A stretch of DNA of 64,000 bases, from assembly GCF_013401995.1 (NCBI RefSeq), contig NZ_JACBJI010000005.1:843-64842 (forward strand), written 5' to 3'. Below the pieces are notes generated by a model. It saw only the letters and a program-made list of their open reading frames with translations, was not told the DNA's origin and made no database searches. Positions 36,113-44,814 of this stretch are shown here, piece after piece (the stretch's first letter is position 1; the number at the start of each line of letters is the position of its first letter). The stretch is from Flavobacterium agri. Lineage in GTDB: Bacteria > Bacteroidota > Bacteroidia > Flavobacteriales > Flavobacteriaceae. Both the position numbers and the translations under genes were made by a program.

Positions 36113-36832
36113 ATGGAACTTTTAAAAAACAAAATCGCAATCGTAACGGGAGCTAATCAAGGAATCGGTTTGGCTATCGTCAATAAATTCGTAGAACAAG
36201 GCGCTTTCGTCTATGCGCTTGATATCAAAGATGATGCGGCTTACGGACAAAACGTGTCTTTCATTAAAGCCGATGTTTCTAAAGAAGATGACTGGAAAGC
36301 GGCCGTAAAACAAGTGTTGGAAGAGAAAGGGCGTCTCGATATTTTGGTCAACAACGCCGGAGTTATCGATTATACGCCAATCCACGAACTTGAACTGGAA
36401 CGCTGGAACAGATTGATTGCCATCGACCAAACCGGCGTATTCTTGGGGATGAAGCACAGCATTCCGCAAATGCTCAACCAGGCTTATGGCTCGATTATCA
36501 ATGTTTCTTCGATTTGGGGAACCGTCGGTGCCGCGGATGTTGCAGCCTATAACGCAGCCAAAGGAGCGGTCGCCGTCCTGACTAAAAATGCGGCGCTTAC
36601 GTATGCGACTAAGGGAATCCGCGTCAACTCTGTACATCCGGGTTTTATCACGACACCTTTAACCGATAGCCAGGATGCGCAACTCAACCAATGGGTTATC
36701 GATTCGACGCCTATGAAACGCGCGGGTAAGCCAGAGGAAATCGCCAATGGCGTTTTGTTCCTGGCGAGTGACGAAGCGAGTTACGTGACCGGTTCCGAGC
36801 TCGTGATCGACGGAGGTTACACCGCCCAATAA
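36113..36832 (+). CDS. Short-chain dehydrogenase/reductase
   Basis: 239 residues, classical SDR. Cofactor motif TGANQGIGLAI, NNAG, catalytic Ser (NVSSIWG) and Tyr-Lys (YNAAKG); a proline-glycine segment HPGFITTPL and a C-terminal GGYTAQ are usual. The loop after the second strand has Asp (YALDIKDD), which favours NAD over NADP. Substrate unknown. It follows the DJ-1 operon after a terminator and may belong to the same detoxifying theme. Confidence 0.92.
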   Translation: MELLKNKIAIVTGANQGIGLAIVNKFVEQGAFVYALDIKDDAAYGQNVSFIKADVSKEDDWKAAVKQVLEEKGRLDILVNNAGVIDYTPIHELELERWNRLIAIDQTGVFLGMKHSIPQMLNQAYGSIINVSSIWGTVGAADVAAYNAAKGAVAVLTKNAALTYATKGIRVNSVHPGFITTPLTDSQDAQLNQWVIDSTPMKRAGKPEEIANGVLFLASDEASYVTGSELVIDGGYTAQ

Positions 36833-36905
36833 TTAAAAGCTAATCACCGCTATAGCAATAGCTCGCCGTCTTTATAGTAAATGATTTTTTGTTTTATTGA
36901 TGATT

Positions 36906-36945
36906 GGAAAGGCTGCGAATTTTTGTGGCCTTTCTGCTTTTTCCA
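36906..36945 (+). terminator. Terminator after the SDR gene
   Basis: GAAAGGC/GCCTTTC stem with a 14-base loop and a T-rich tail. Confidence 0.6.
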
Positions 36946-36999
36946 AATTATGAAGCAGTTGCGACTTACCGTAAAGAAGGATTTAGTGATGAACGGACA

Positions 37000-37030
37000 T
37001 AAAAAAAGCCCCGCGATGCGGAGCTTTATT
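37000..37030 (-). terminator. Terminator after the low-complexity lipoprotein
   Basis: On the minus strand AAAGCTCCGC pairs with GCGGGGCTTT around a 3-base loop, followed by TTTT. Confidence 0.75.
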
Positions 37031-37048
37031 TTGTTCTCTAAGCTTAAA

Positions 37049-37261
37049 TTACTTAGCTGGAGCAGCTGGAGCAGCTTCTGCAGGAGCAGCAGCAGTAGTG
37101 TCAGCAGCAGCAGCAGTAGTGTCAGCAGCTGGAGCAGCCTCTTCAACTGGAGCAACTTCTTCAACTGGAGCAACTTCTTCAGCTGGTTTTTCTTCGTTGT
37201 TTTTGCAAGATACAACTGTCAAAGCAGCGATCATAGCCAAGCTCAAAAATACTTTTTTCAT
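37049..37261 (-). CDS. Low-complexity acidic lipoprotein
   Basis: 70 residues. Lipoprotein signal with lipobox VVSC (Cys19) and then almost only Ala, Pro, Glu and Thr: PVEEVAPVEEAAP and a doubled ADTTAAA. The repeats are visible in the DNA (ggagcaacttcttcaactgg repeated), so the length may vary between strains. Probably a surface or periplasmic spacer; no domain recognised. A -7-like TATCTTTG (minus strand, 37307-37300) lies upstream, so it is likely expressed. Confidence 0.75.
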   Translation of the reverse strand: MKKVFLSLAMIAALTVVSCKNNEEKPAEEVAPVEEVAPVEEAAPAADTTAAAADTTAAAPAEAAPAAPAK

Positions 37262-37299
37262 CTTACTTAATTATAAAAAGGTTAATTATTAATTCGAGG

Positions 37300-37307
37300 C
37301 AAAGATA
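37300..37307 (-). promoter_or_regulatory. -7 box candidate for the lipoprotein gene
   Basis: Minus-strand TATCTTTG, 39 bases before the ATG; no clear TTG at -33 in the surrounding A/T-rich DNA. Confidence 0.45.
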
Positions 37308-37468
37308 TAAATTTTTTATTATCGAAAAATTTTTTCAAATCTTTTTTCTGAAAAAACCTTAACATTTGCCTTGGTCGTTTTTTAGCAATTGCCGTGCCAA
37401 AAAACAGCGCAACAGCAAAAAAGTTATAAAATTTTCAAAATAAATGTAACATTTTGAAAATTAGGATA

Positions 37469-39613
37469 TTACTTCCTTTTCGGGTGCACGAGTTTCAATT
37501 CTCCCATCAAATTTTGGGCATTCGCGAACTTATCGATGATGAAAAGAACATAACGAGCATCTACCATAATGTTTCGGCAAATCGATGGATCATAATGGAT
37601 GTCGCTCATCGTTCCTTCCCAAACACGGTCGAAGTTCAAGCCGATCAGGTTGCCTTTCGCGTCAATAGCCGGGCTTCCCGAGTTTCCGCCGGTCGTGTGG
37701 TTCGTACCGATAAAGCACACGGGCATTTTTCCGTTTTCCCCGTATTGGCCATAATCTTTCTCATTGTAAAGGTCGATCAGCTTTTGAGGCACGTCGAACT
37801 CATAATCGCCAGGCACGTATTTTTCCATGACGCCGTCCAAATACGTAACTGGCGTATAGATCGTAGCATCTTTCGGGTCGTATCCCTTGACTTTTCCGTA
37901 GGTCACGCGCAGCGTGCTGTTCGCATCCGGGAAAAGGCGTTTGTCTTTGAAAAGCTCCAATTGTGCTTTCACGTAGGTACGTTGTAAAGCCGAAATCTTC
38001 AAATTGATCTCATCGTATTTAGGAGCTACCGAATTGAAATACGACTCGGCCATTTCTTTCGTAACCTTGAAAGCCTTGTCGTTGTTGAGGTTCGTGATAA
38101 CGGTTTTCGCATCGCCGTTCAAAAGCGATTTCAATCCGTCAAGAGAAGTGAGCTTGGTTTGCGAATAGACTTCCGAAGCCAAAGCCGTTGCATTCACGTT
38201 CTTTAAACTCGCAGGTAAAAATTGCGCCGGATACTTCTTCGAATAAATCGCGATCAATTGTTCGAACACTTTCTCGTCTACAGTTTTGTTGAAATCTTTG
38301 TAGAAATCCACAAGTTGGTCGATCATATTCTGCTTGCGCGCGTTGAACGCCTGTTCGCCTTTGGTGGTGTAAACCTGCTCGAGTTGGTACATGCGGAAGG
38401 CCACACTCGTCAATTCGGTGTTGCGGAGCGCGATTTCCTGAAAGTAATCGCGGGCCAAACCATAAGGCGCGATTTCTTTGTAATTGGTTTCGAATTCGGT
38501 CAAGAGGTTTCCGTATTCGGCTTTCTTTGCGGCTTTTTCGACGCGTTTGGTAAATTCGGCTTCGTCTTTTTTCTTGAGCGCGACCGCATTCGATTTTTTG
38601 AGGCCTTGCGTTTCACCGATCCACTTTTTCCAATAATTGGCGATGCCCGCATATTTAGAAGCGTATTGGATTTTGATCGACTGGTCTTTTCTCATGAATC
38701 CATCCTCGACTTTCAAAGCCGCATCGCGCACTTCGATTTTCGCCGGATTGAGTTCGTTCACGATCTGCTCGACCGCAACCGCTGGCAAATATTCGGTCGT
38801 TCTTCCCGGATACCCGAAAACCAACGTGAAATCATCTTCTTTAATTCCATCCAAAGAAATAGGGAGGAAGTGTTTCGGCGTATACGGAACGTTGTCTTTC
38901 GAGTACGCGGCCGGTTTGTTGTTCTTGTCGGCATAAATCCTGAAAAGCGAAAAATCGCCCGTATGACGCGGCCAAACCCAGTTGTCGGTATCCGATCCGA
39001 ATTTTCCGATAGACGACGGAGGCGCACCCACCAAACGGATGTCCTTATACGTTTCGGTCACGAACAACATATATTGGTTGCCTTCGTAAAACGTGCGGAT
39101 CTTGTTTTCCTGCCAGCTTTCTTTAGGCAAAGAATTCGACAAAGATGTAATGTTTTCCTGGATTTTTTTCTGTTTGTCGGCTTCCGAAGTCAACGCCTGC
39201 GTGCCTTCGAGCACTTTCGTCGTCACGTCTTCGATGCGCACGATGAACATCACGACCATGTCCGGATTCGGCAGTTCATCCTGCATGTTGTATGCCCAAA
39301 AACCGTCCTGGAGGTAATCGTGTTCGACCGTCGAATGATTTTGGATCGCGTCGAAACCACAATGGTGATTCGTCAATAGAAGCCCTTTCGGGGAAATCAC
39401 TTCGGCTGTACAACCGCCGTTGAATTGAGGTACGGCGTCCTTAAGGCTCGAATTGTTCACGTCGTAAATGTCCTTGGCCGTCATTTTCATGCCGAGGCTT
39501 TTCATTTCCTTTTCGTTCATGCCTTCGAGAAGCGACGGAATCCACATGCCGCCTTGTTGGGCCGACATTTGGACACAGACGAAAAGAATCAGGATTTTGA
39601 GTAATCTGGTCAT
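37469..39613 (-). CDS. S46 family dipeptidyl-peptidase, DPP11-like
   Basis: 714 residues. Signal peptide (LLKILILFVCVQMSA). Catalytic His84 in LTNHHCGFD, Asp in the WPRHTGDFS segment and Ser645 in GGNSGSP. The residue 18 positions after the Ser is Arg663 (LNFDRVWEG); in P. gingivalis DPP11 the equivalent Arg673 selects Asp/Glu at P1, whereas DPP7 has Gly there. I therefore predict a periplasmic acidic-residue-preferring dipeptidyl-peptidase. Three bases downstream of the GNAT gene. Confidence 0.93.
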   Translation of the reverse strand: MTRLLKILILFVCVQMSAQQGGMWIPSLLEGMNEKEMKSLGMKMTAKDIYDVNNSSLKDAVPQFNGGCTAEVISPKGLLLTNHHCGFDAIQNHSTVEHDYLQDGFWAYNMQDELPNPDMVVMFIVRIEDVTTKVLEGTQALTSEADKQKKIQENITSLSNSLPKESWQENKIRTFYEGNQYMLFVTETYKDIRLVGAPPSSIGKFGSDTDNWVWPRHTGDFSLFRIYADKNNKPAAYSKDNVPYTPKHFLPISLDGIKEDDFTLVFGYPGRTTEYLPAVAVEQIVNELNPAKIEVRDAALKVEDGFMRKDQSIKIQYASKYAGIANYWKKWIGETQGLKKSNAVALKKKDEAEFTKRVEKAAKKAEYGNLLTEFETNYKEIAPYGLARDYFQEIALRNTELTSVAFRMYQLEQVYTTKGEQAFNARKQNMIDQLVDFYKDFNKTVDEKVFEQLIAIYSKKYPAQFLPASLKNVNATALASEVYSQTKLTSLDGLKSLLNGDAKTVITNLNNDKAFKVTKEMAESYFNSVAPKYDEINLKISALQRTYVKAQLELFKDKRLFPDANSTLRVTYGKVKGYDPKDATIYTPVTYLDGVMEKYVPGDYEFDVPQKLIDLYNEKDYGQYGENGKMPVCFIGTNHTTGGNSGSPAIDAKGNLIGLNFDRVWEGTMSDIHYDPSICRNIMVDARYVLFIIDKFANAQNLMGELKLVHPKRK

Positions 39614-39616
39614 TAT

Positions 39617-40078
39617 TTATTGATTATTGTTATTGTTTATTTTGTGTATCAGCAGTTGGCGTTTGTGTTCGGAAAAGCCTTTGCCCAAATACAGTTTTTT
39701 CGCGTTCGAATTGTGATGTTCCACTTCAAGATACAACAATTTCAACCCTAATTTCTCGGCTTCGAGCTTGATGAAATCGATGCTGGACTTGCCAAGGCCT
39801 TTGCCACGCGCTTCTTGTTTGATGTAAAGTTCGTCGACGAAAGCGATTTTCCCTGCGAATTCGAAACTGAAAATGAACGTGAGGATGATGTATCCGAGAA
39901 CGTTTCCGTCTTGTTCGATAAGCCAAGCACGGCCTAGCTTTTCGTCTGAAATGAATTGGGAGAACAATACTTTCGAAACTTCGACATCGATCGGATAGCC
40001 GTCGATCGCATAAAAATCCCGCATCATCGCAACGAGGATTTCAATGTCTCTTTCGGATATCGGCCTATACGTCGTCAT
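39617..40078 (-). CDS. GNAT family N-acetyltransferase
   Basis: 153 residues from ATG 40078 (another ATG lies at 40087). The GNAT acetyl-CoA loop is EARGKGLGKSS, followed by LYLEVEHHNSNAKKLY. Substrate unknown. Its start lies inside the waaA 3' end (14-base overlap or more) and it is followed closely by the S46 peptidase gene, so waaA, GNAT and peptidase look co-transcribed. Confidence 0.88.
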   Translation of the reverse strand: MTTYRPISERDIEILVAMMRDFYAIDGYPIDVEVSKVLFSQFISDEKLGRAWLIEQDGNVLGYIILTFIFSFEFAGKIAFVDELYIKQEARGKGLGKSSIDFIKLEAEKLGLKLLYLEVEHHNSNAKKLYLGKGFSEHKRQLLIHKINNNNNQ

Positions 40079-41309
40079 CGGATGCAAAATGTTTCATGAT
40101 GGTAGACGTCGCATTTTTGTTCATCTGCACGAAAGTCGAACAGATATGGCCTTTTTCGTATCGTTCGTCTTCGTTCGAAATCAAAAGATCGAATGTTTCA
40201 TCGAGCTCGGATTGGTTGTCGATCGAAACGCATCCGCCCATATCGACCAAAGCCGTCGCTTCGGCAAAATGCGAATAATTCGAGCCGATGACGATCGGGA
40301 CTCCAAAAGTCGCGGGTTCCAAAATATTGTGCACGCCCGGATTTCCGAAACCGCCACCAACGTACGCGATATCGGCATAACTGTAGATTTTGGTCAGGAT
40401 TCCGATCGTGTCGATCACAAAAACATCGAATTCCGATAAATTTTTGCGTTCTTTTTCCGAAAACAAAACGACTTTTTTCGAAATCGAATTCCTGAGTTCC
40501 GATATCTGCGCTTCCTTGATATTATGGGGCGCGATGATGAACTTGACGTTTTGGGTCGTTTTGTTGATGAAATCGACGAGCAAGGTTTCGTCTTTTGGCC
40601 AAGAACTTCCGACGACGATCGTAATCGTATCGTTTTTGAATTCCGAAATGAAATCGAGCGTATTGTCTTTTTCGAGAATCGCCGCGACTCGGTCGAATCG
40701 CGTATCGCCAGAAACCGTCGCATTGTGTTTTCCGAGTTTCGCCAATAAATCTTTCGAGCGTGAATTCTGGACGAAAAAATGTTCGAACGTGTCCAGCGCT
40801 TTTCTGTAAAATCCGCCATACCATTTGAAAAAAACCTGGTTTTCGCGAAAAATCCCCGAAATCAAAAACGTGCGGATGTTGCGTTTTTTGAGTTCGTTCA
40901 AATAATTGGGCCAATATTCGTATTTGATCATGAAAACCAAATCGGGATGGACGTAATTGAGGAATCGCTTTACGTTGGGCGTGGTGTCCATCGGAAGATA
41001 AACCGTCACATCGGCAATCGCATTGTTCTTTCGGATTTCGTAACCCGAAGGCGAAAAAAACGTGAGTACGATTTTATGGTTCGGAAATTTTGAACGCATC
41101 GCTTCCATCACGGGCAAACCTTGCTCGTATTCGCCCAAAGACGCGGCATGAAACCAGATGGTTTTTTCCGATGGCGAAATCTTTGACGATAACGTGTTGA
41201 AAACCGTTTTCCTTCCGTCGACGAACAACTTCATTTTCGGATTGAAAAGAGCGACTATCCGAAGAAAAAACCCGGCGATCGAAACCAGTAAGCCGTAGAT
41301 TGCAAACAT
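40065..41309 (-). CDS. waaA: 3-deoxy-D-manno-octulosonic acid transferase
   Basis: 414 residues. N-terminal membrane anchor (AIYGLLVSIAGFFLRIVALF), then a GT-B glycosyltransferase: WFHAASLGEYEQ with the catalytic Glu, and in the C-half GGGFGNPGVHNILEPATFG. Transfers Kdo from CMP-Kdo to lipid A precursor at the inner membrane. It diverges from a sugar aminotransferase gene, consistent with a surface-polysaccharide neighbourhood. Confidence 0.95.
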   Translation of the reverse strand: MFAIYGLLVSIAGFFLRIVALFNPKMKLFVDGRKTVFNTLSSKISPSEKTIWFHAASLGEYEQGLPVMEAMRSKFPNHKIVLTFFSPSGYEIRKNNAIADVTVYLPMDTTPNVKRFLNYVHPDLVFMIKYEYWPNYLNELKKRNIRTFLISGIFRENQVFFKWYGGFYRKALDTFEHFFVQNSRSKDLLAKLGKHNATVSGDTRFDRVAAILEKDNTLDFISEFKNDTITIVVGSSWPKDETLLVDFINKTTQNVKFIIAPHNIKEAQISELRNSISKKVVLFSEKERKNLSEFDVFVIDTIGILTKIYSYADIAYVGGGFGNPGVHNILEPATFGVPIVIGSNYSHFAEATALVDMGGCVSIDNQSELDETFDLLISNEDERYEKGHICSTFVQMNKNATSTIMKHFASDDDV

Positions 41310-41342
41310 GGCCGCTAAAATACGGACTTTACAGAAATTTCA

Positions 41343-41372
41343 TTGCCGACAGTCAGTTATTTAGTAGTTTTG
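41343..41372 (+). promoter_or_regulatory. Promoter of the sugar aminotransferase gene
   Basis: TTG (41343-41345), 19 bases, TAGTTTTG (41365-41372), 18 bases before the ATG at 41391. Confidence 0.7.
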
Positions 41373-41390
41373 TGTCGCTAAATTTCAGGC

Positions 41391-42521
41391 ATGAAAAAAA
41401 TACAAATGGTTGACCTCAAAGGTCAGTACGAAAAAATAAAAGCTACCGTAGATGCCTCGATTCAAGAGGTTTTAGACACGACTTCTTATATAAACGGACC
41501 TGCCGTGCACGCTTTCCAGAAGAATCTTGAGGATTATCTGGATGTCAGGCACGTGATTCCGTGCGCCAACGGAACCGATGCGCTGCAAATCGCGATGATG
41601 GGACTCGGGTTGCAACAAGGAGACGAAGTCATCACCGCAGATTTCACGTTTGCCGCTACCGTAGAAGTCATCGCGCTTTTGAAACTGACGCCGGTTTTGG
41701 TCGATGTCGAGCCCGATACGTTCAACATTTCGATCGATGCGATCAAAAAAGCGATCACCCCGAAAACCAAAGCCATCGTTCCCGTGCATTTGTTCGGACA
41801 GGCCGCCAACATGGAAGAAATCATGAAAATCGCGGCCGAGCACAATTTGTATGTGATCGAAGACAACGCCCAGGCGATCGGCGCGGATTACAAATACTCG
41901 GATGGGTCGAAAAAGAAAGTCGGAACGATCGGACATGTGTCCTCGACTTCGTTCTTTCCGTCGAAAAACCTCGGCTGTTACGGAGACGGCGGTGCGATTT
42001 TTACGAACGACGACAATTTGGCCCACATTCTTCGCGGCATCGTCAACCACGGCATGTACGTGCGTTACCATCACGATGTGGTAGGTGTGAATTCGCGTTT
42101 GGATTCGGTTCAGGCTGCGGTCCTGAATGCGAAATTGCCGAACCTCGATACGTATAATCACGCACGTCAGTCGGCAGCCGCCAAATATTCTGCGGCTTTC
42201 GCGAACAATCCGAAAATCGTGACTCCGGTGATTACAGGTGAAAAAGACAGTCATGTCTTCCATCAGTATACGCTTCGGATTATCGATGGCGACCGCGACG
42301 GATTGATGCAACATTTGCTCGACAAAGGCATTCCGTGCGCAATTTATTATCCGATTCCGCTTCATGCGCAAAAAGCATATCTCGATACCCGTTATAGAGA
42401 AGAAGATTTCACGGTGACGAACCAATTGTGCAAAGAAGTGCTTTCGTTGCCGATGCATACCGAACTCGACGACGAGCAGATCGATTTCATCACGTCTAGC
42501 GTTTTGGAATTCCTCAAGTGA
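41391..42521 (+). CDS. DegT/DnrJ/EryC1/StrS family aminotransferase
   Basis: 376 residues. PLP-dependent sugar aminotransferase fold type I: DFTFAAT, EDNAQAIGADY and the internal-aldimine Lys192 in FFPSKNLGCYGDGG. These enzymes aminate keto-sugar nucleotides for LPS, capsule or glycoprotein glycans; the product is not readable. Its TGA overlaps the ATG of the next small gene, and galE follows, so the three form an operon. Confidence 0.93.
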   Translation: MKKIQMVDLKGQYEKIKATVDASIQEVLDTTSYINGPAVHAFQKNLEDYLDVRHVIPCANGTDALQIAMMGLGLQQGDEVITADFTFAATVEVIALLKLTPVLVDVEPDTFNISIDAIKKAITPKTKAIVPVHLFGQAANMEEIMKIAAEHNLYVIEDNAQAIGADYKYSDGSKKKVGTIGHVSSTSFFPSKNLGCYGDGGAIFTNDDNLAHILRGIVNHGMYVRYHHDVVGVNSRLDSVQAAVLNAKLPNLDTYNHARQSAAAKYSAAFANNPKIVTPVITGEKDSHVFHQYTLRIIDGDRDGLMQHLLDKGIPCAIYYPIPLHAQKAYLDTRYREEDFTVTNQLCKEVLSLPMHTELDDEQIDFITSSVLEFLK

Positions 42522-42670
42522 TGGAAAATCAACCCAAATCGAAATTGACCAAACAAATCATCTTGTTCGTGTTGATTTTTGCGGCTGCATTTTTCGGGAC
42601 GCGTTTCGTCATGAAAAAATTCGTGAAACCAATCTATACTCATCCGGCTGCCGTAGAAAGCGCCGAATAA
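42521..42670 (+). CDS. Small single-pass membrane protein, 49 residues
   Basis: ATG 42521 overlaps the aminotransferase TGA (TGATG), a sign of coupled translation. The product has one hydrophobic segment (about 11-27, IILFVLIFAAAFFG) and short polar ends with positive residues at both sides of it. It stops 11 bases before galE. No family recognised; its position in a sugar operon suggests a membrane role for that pathway, which is inference. Confidence 0.65.
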   Translation: MENQPKSKLTKQIILFVLIFAAAFFGTRFVMKKFVKPIYTHPAAVESAE

Positions 42671-42681
42671 AACACAAAGAC

Positions 42682-43695
42682 ATGAAAATTCTCGTTACAG
42701 GCGGTCTCGGATTCATAGGCTCGCACACCGTAGTCGAATTGCAGAACGTAGGGTTCGACGTGGTCATCATCGACAACCTTTCGAACACGACCGAAAAAGT
42801 GATGGACGGAATCGTGGCCATAACAGGCAAAACACCGATTTTCGAGAAATTGGACTTGCGCGAAAAGTCGGCGGTGCAGGATTTCTTCGCACGTCATCAG
42901 GATGTTTCGGGTGTGATCCATTTCGCGGCTTCGAAAGCGGTTGGCGAAAGCGTCGAGAATCCGTTGTTGTACTACGAGAACAACATCAATACGTTGGTTT
43001 ACCTGTTGCAGGAATTGGCCAAAAAACCCGAGGCGAACTTTATTTTCAGTTCATCTTGCACGGTTTACGGTCAAGCCGAAAAGATGCCGATTACCGAAGA
43101 CGCATCGGTTCAACCGGCCATGTCGCCTTACGGGAACACCAAGCAAATAGGTGAGGAAATCATTACCGATACGACCAAAGTCACGAACATCAACGCGATT
43201 TTGCTGCGTTACTTCAATCCGGTAGGCGCGCATCCGTCGGCCGAAATCGGGGAATTGCCTATCGGCGTGCCACAGAACCTGATGCCGTTCATCACCCAAA
43301 CGGGAATCGGATTGCGTGAAAAGCTCTCGGTTTTCGGTGACGATTACCCGACTCCGGACGGCACTTGCATACGCGATTACATCCACGTCGTCGATTTGGC
43401 AAAAGCGCACGTGGTCGCATTGCAACGTTTGATAAACAAGAAGAATGTAGAGAAGGTCGAAACGTTCAACGTCGGGACAGGAACCGGAAGTTCGGTACTC
43501 GAGGTCATCAATGCGTTCGAGAAAATCAGCGGAAAGAAATTGGCGTACCAGATCGTCGGAAGGCGTGAAGGCGACATCACCGAAGCTTACGCCAACACAG
43601 ACAAGGCCAACAACGTTTTGGGCTGGAAAGCCGAATCGAGTTTGGAAGACAGTTTGGAGAGCGCCTGGAAGTGGGAGTTGAAGATTCGTTCCTGA
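42682..43695 (+). CDS. galE: UDP-glucose 4-epimerase
   Basis: 337 residues, extended SDR. NAD motif GGLGFIGSHT, SSSCTVYG, YGNTK (catalytic Tyr-Lys), RYFNPVGAHPS and GRREGDI identify GalE. Interconverts UDP-glucose and UDP-galactose, supplying sugars for polysaccharides. Third gene of the aminotransferase operon, closed by a strong bidirectional terminator. Confidence 0.95.
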   Translation: MKILVTGGLGFIGSHTVVELQNVGFDVVIIDNLSNTTEKVMDGIVAITGKTPIFEKLDLREKSAVQDFFARHQDVSGVIHFAASKAVGESVENPLLYYENNINTLVYLLQELAKKPEANFIFSSSCTVYGQAEKMPITEDASVQPAMSPYGNTKQIGEEIITDTTKVTNINAILLRYFNPVGAHPSAEIGELPIGVPQNLMPFITQTGIGLREKLSVFGDDYPTPDGTCIRDYIHVVDLAKAHVVALQRLINKKNVEKVETFNVGTGTGSSVLEVINAFEKISGKKLAYQIVGRREGDITEAYANTDKANNVLGWKAESSLEDSLESAWKWELKIRS

Positions 43696-43733
43696 TTATT
43701 TCCTATTACTATTATTTATTTTTTAGTCCAATA

Positions 43734-43768
43734 AGAAAGCCCGATTTGTAAATCGGGCTTTCTGCTTT
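43734..43768. terminator. Bidirectional terminator
   Basis: 14-base arms AGAAAGCCCGATTT/AAATCGGGCTTTCT with almost no loop, between converging galE and fabD. Confidence 0.85.
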
Positions 43769-43809
43769 ATTAAGGTCGGAGAATAAACAATAAAAAATGA
43801 AAATAAGAA

Positions 43810-44685
43810 TCACGCTCCCGCAACTTCAGCATCCTTATCGATTTTCTTAATCAATCCCTGAAGCACGTTTCCAGGTCCGACTTCGGTGAACAAAGTCGCT
43901 CCGTCGGCGATCATCTGGCGAACCGATTGCGTCCATTTTACCGGTGCCGTCAATTGGATGATCAGGTTTTTCTTGATTTCCGCAGGATCGGAAACGGCAT
44001 TTGCCGTCACGTTTTGGTAAACCGGACAAATCGGGGTCGAGAACGAAGTCGCTTCGATAGCGGCGGCCAATTCCTCACGAGCCGGTTCCATCATTGGCGA
44101 GTGGAATGCTCCGCCGACAGGCAAAATCAAAGCGCGTTTCGCTCCGGCGGCTTTCATGGCTTCACACGCTCTTTCTACAGCCGATGTCTCCCCCGAAATC
44201 ACGAGTTGTCCCGGACAGTTGTAATTCGCGGGTACGACGACACCGTCGATCGAGGCACAAACTTCTTCTACTTTTTCATCTTCGAGACCGAGAACCGCGG
44301 CCATCGTAGAAGGCGTGATTTCGCAGGCTTTCTGCATCGCCATAGCGCGTTGGGAAACCAATTTGAGTCCGTCTTCGAAAGAAAGAGTGCCGTTGGCGAC
44401 CAAAGCCGAAAATTCGCCCAACGAGTGTCCGGCGACCATTTCGGGTTTGAACGATTCGTTCATCGTCTTGGCCAAAATCACAGAATGCAGGAAAACCGCG
44501 GGTTGCGTGACTTTCGTTTCCTTGAGTTCTTCGGCCGTGCCTTCAAACATGATGTCCGTGATTCGGAAGCCCAGGATTTCGTTGGCGCGTTCAAAAAGTT
44601 CTTTCGCCAAATCGGATTGTTCGTACAATTCCTTTCCCATTCCCGTGAATTGGGCGCCTTGGCCCGGAAAAACGTATGCTTTCAT
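43810..44685 (-). CDS. fabD: Malonyl-CoA-acyl carrier protein transacylase
   Basis: 291 residues. FPGQGAQF at the N-terminus, nucleophile Ser88 in GHSLGEFSAL, His in GGAFHSPMM and C-terminal FTEVGPGNVLQGLI. Loads malonate on ACP for fatty-acid synthesis. Single gene with its own promoter. Confidence 0.97.
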   Translation of the reverse strand: MKAYVFPGQGAQFTGMGKELYEQSDLAKELFERANEILGFRITDIMFEGTAEELKETKVTQPAVFLHSVILAKTMNESFKPEMVAGHSLGEFSALVANGTLSFEDGLKLVSQRAMAMQKACEITPSTMAAVLGLEDEKVEEVCASIDGVVVPANYNCPGQLVISGETSAVERACEAMKAAGAKRALILPVGGAFHSPMMEPAREELAAAIEATSFSTPICPVYQNVTANAVSDPAEIKKNLIIQLTAPVKWTQSVRQMIADGATLFTEVGPGNVLQGLIKKIDKDAEVAGA

Positions 44686-44711
44686 ATAACTGTTTTCGAT
44701 ATTTAGGAAAA

Positions 44712-44738
44712 CAAAAATACTACTTTTTCACGCCTCAA
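44712..44738 (-). promoter_or_regulatory. Promoter of fabD
   Basis: Minus-strand TTG (44738-44736), 16 bases, TATTTTTG (44719-44712), 26 bases before the ATG. Spacing is one short of the usual range. Confidence 0.6.
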
Positions 44739-44746
44739 CCGCAATA

Positions 44747-44778
44747 AAAAAGCCCGGACGGATCCAGGCTTTTTCCAC
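44747..44778 (-). terminator. Terminator after the bestrophin-like gene
   Basis: AAAGCCTGG/CCGGGCTTT with one wobble, followed by TTTTATT on the minus strand. Confidence 0.7.
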
Positions 44779-44814
44779 AAATGTAATATATAGAATAAAG
44801 AACGTACGATTGTT

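Noticed and set aside
37049..37261. The GCAGCAGC-rich repeats as a CRISPR-like array.
   Set aside because: The repeats are in-frame codons of a low-complexity lipoprotein, with no unique spacers.
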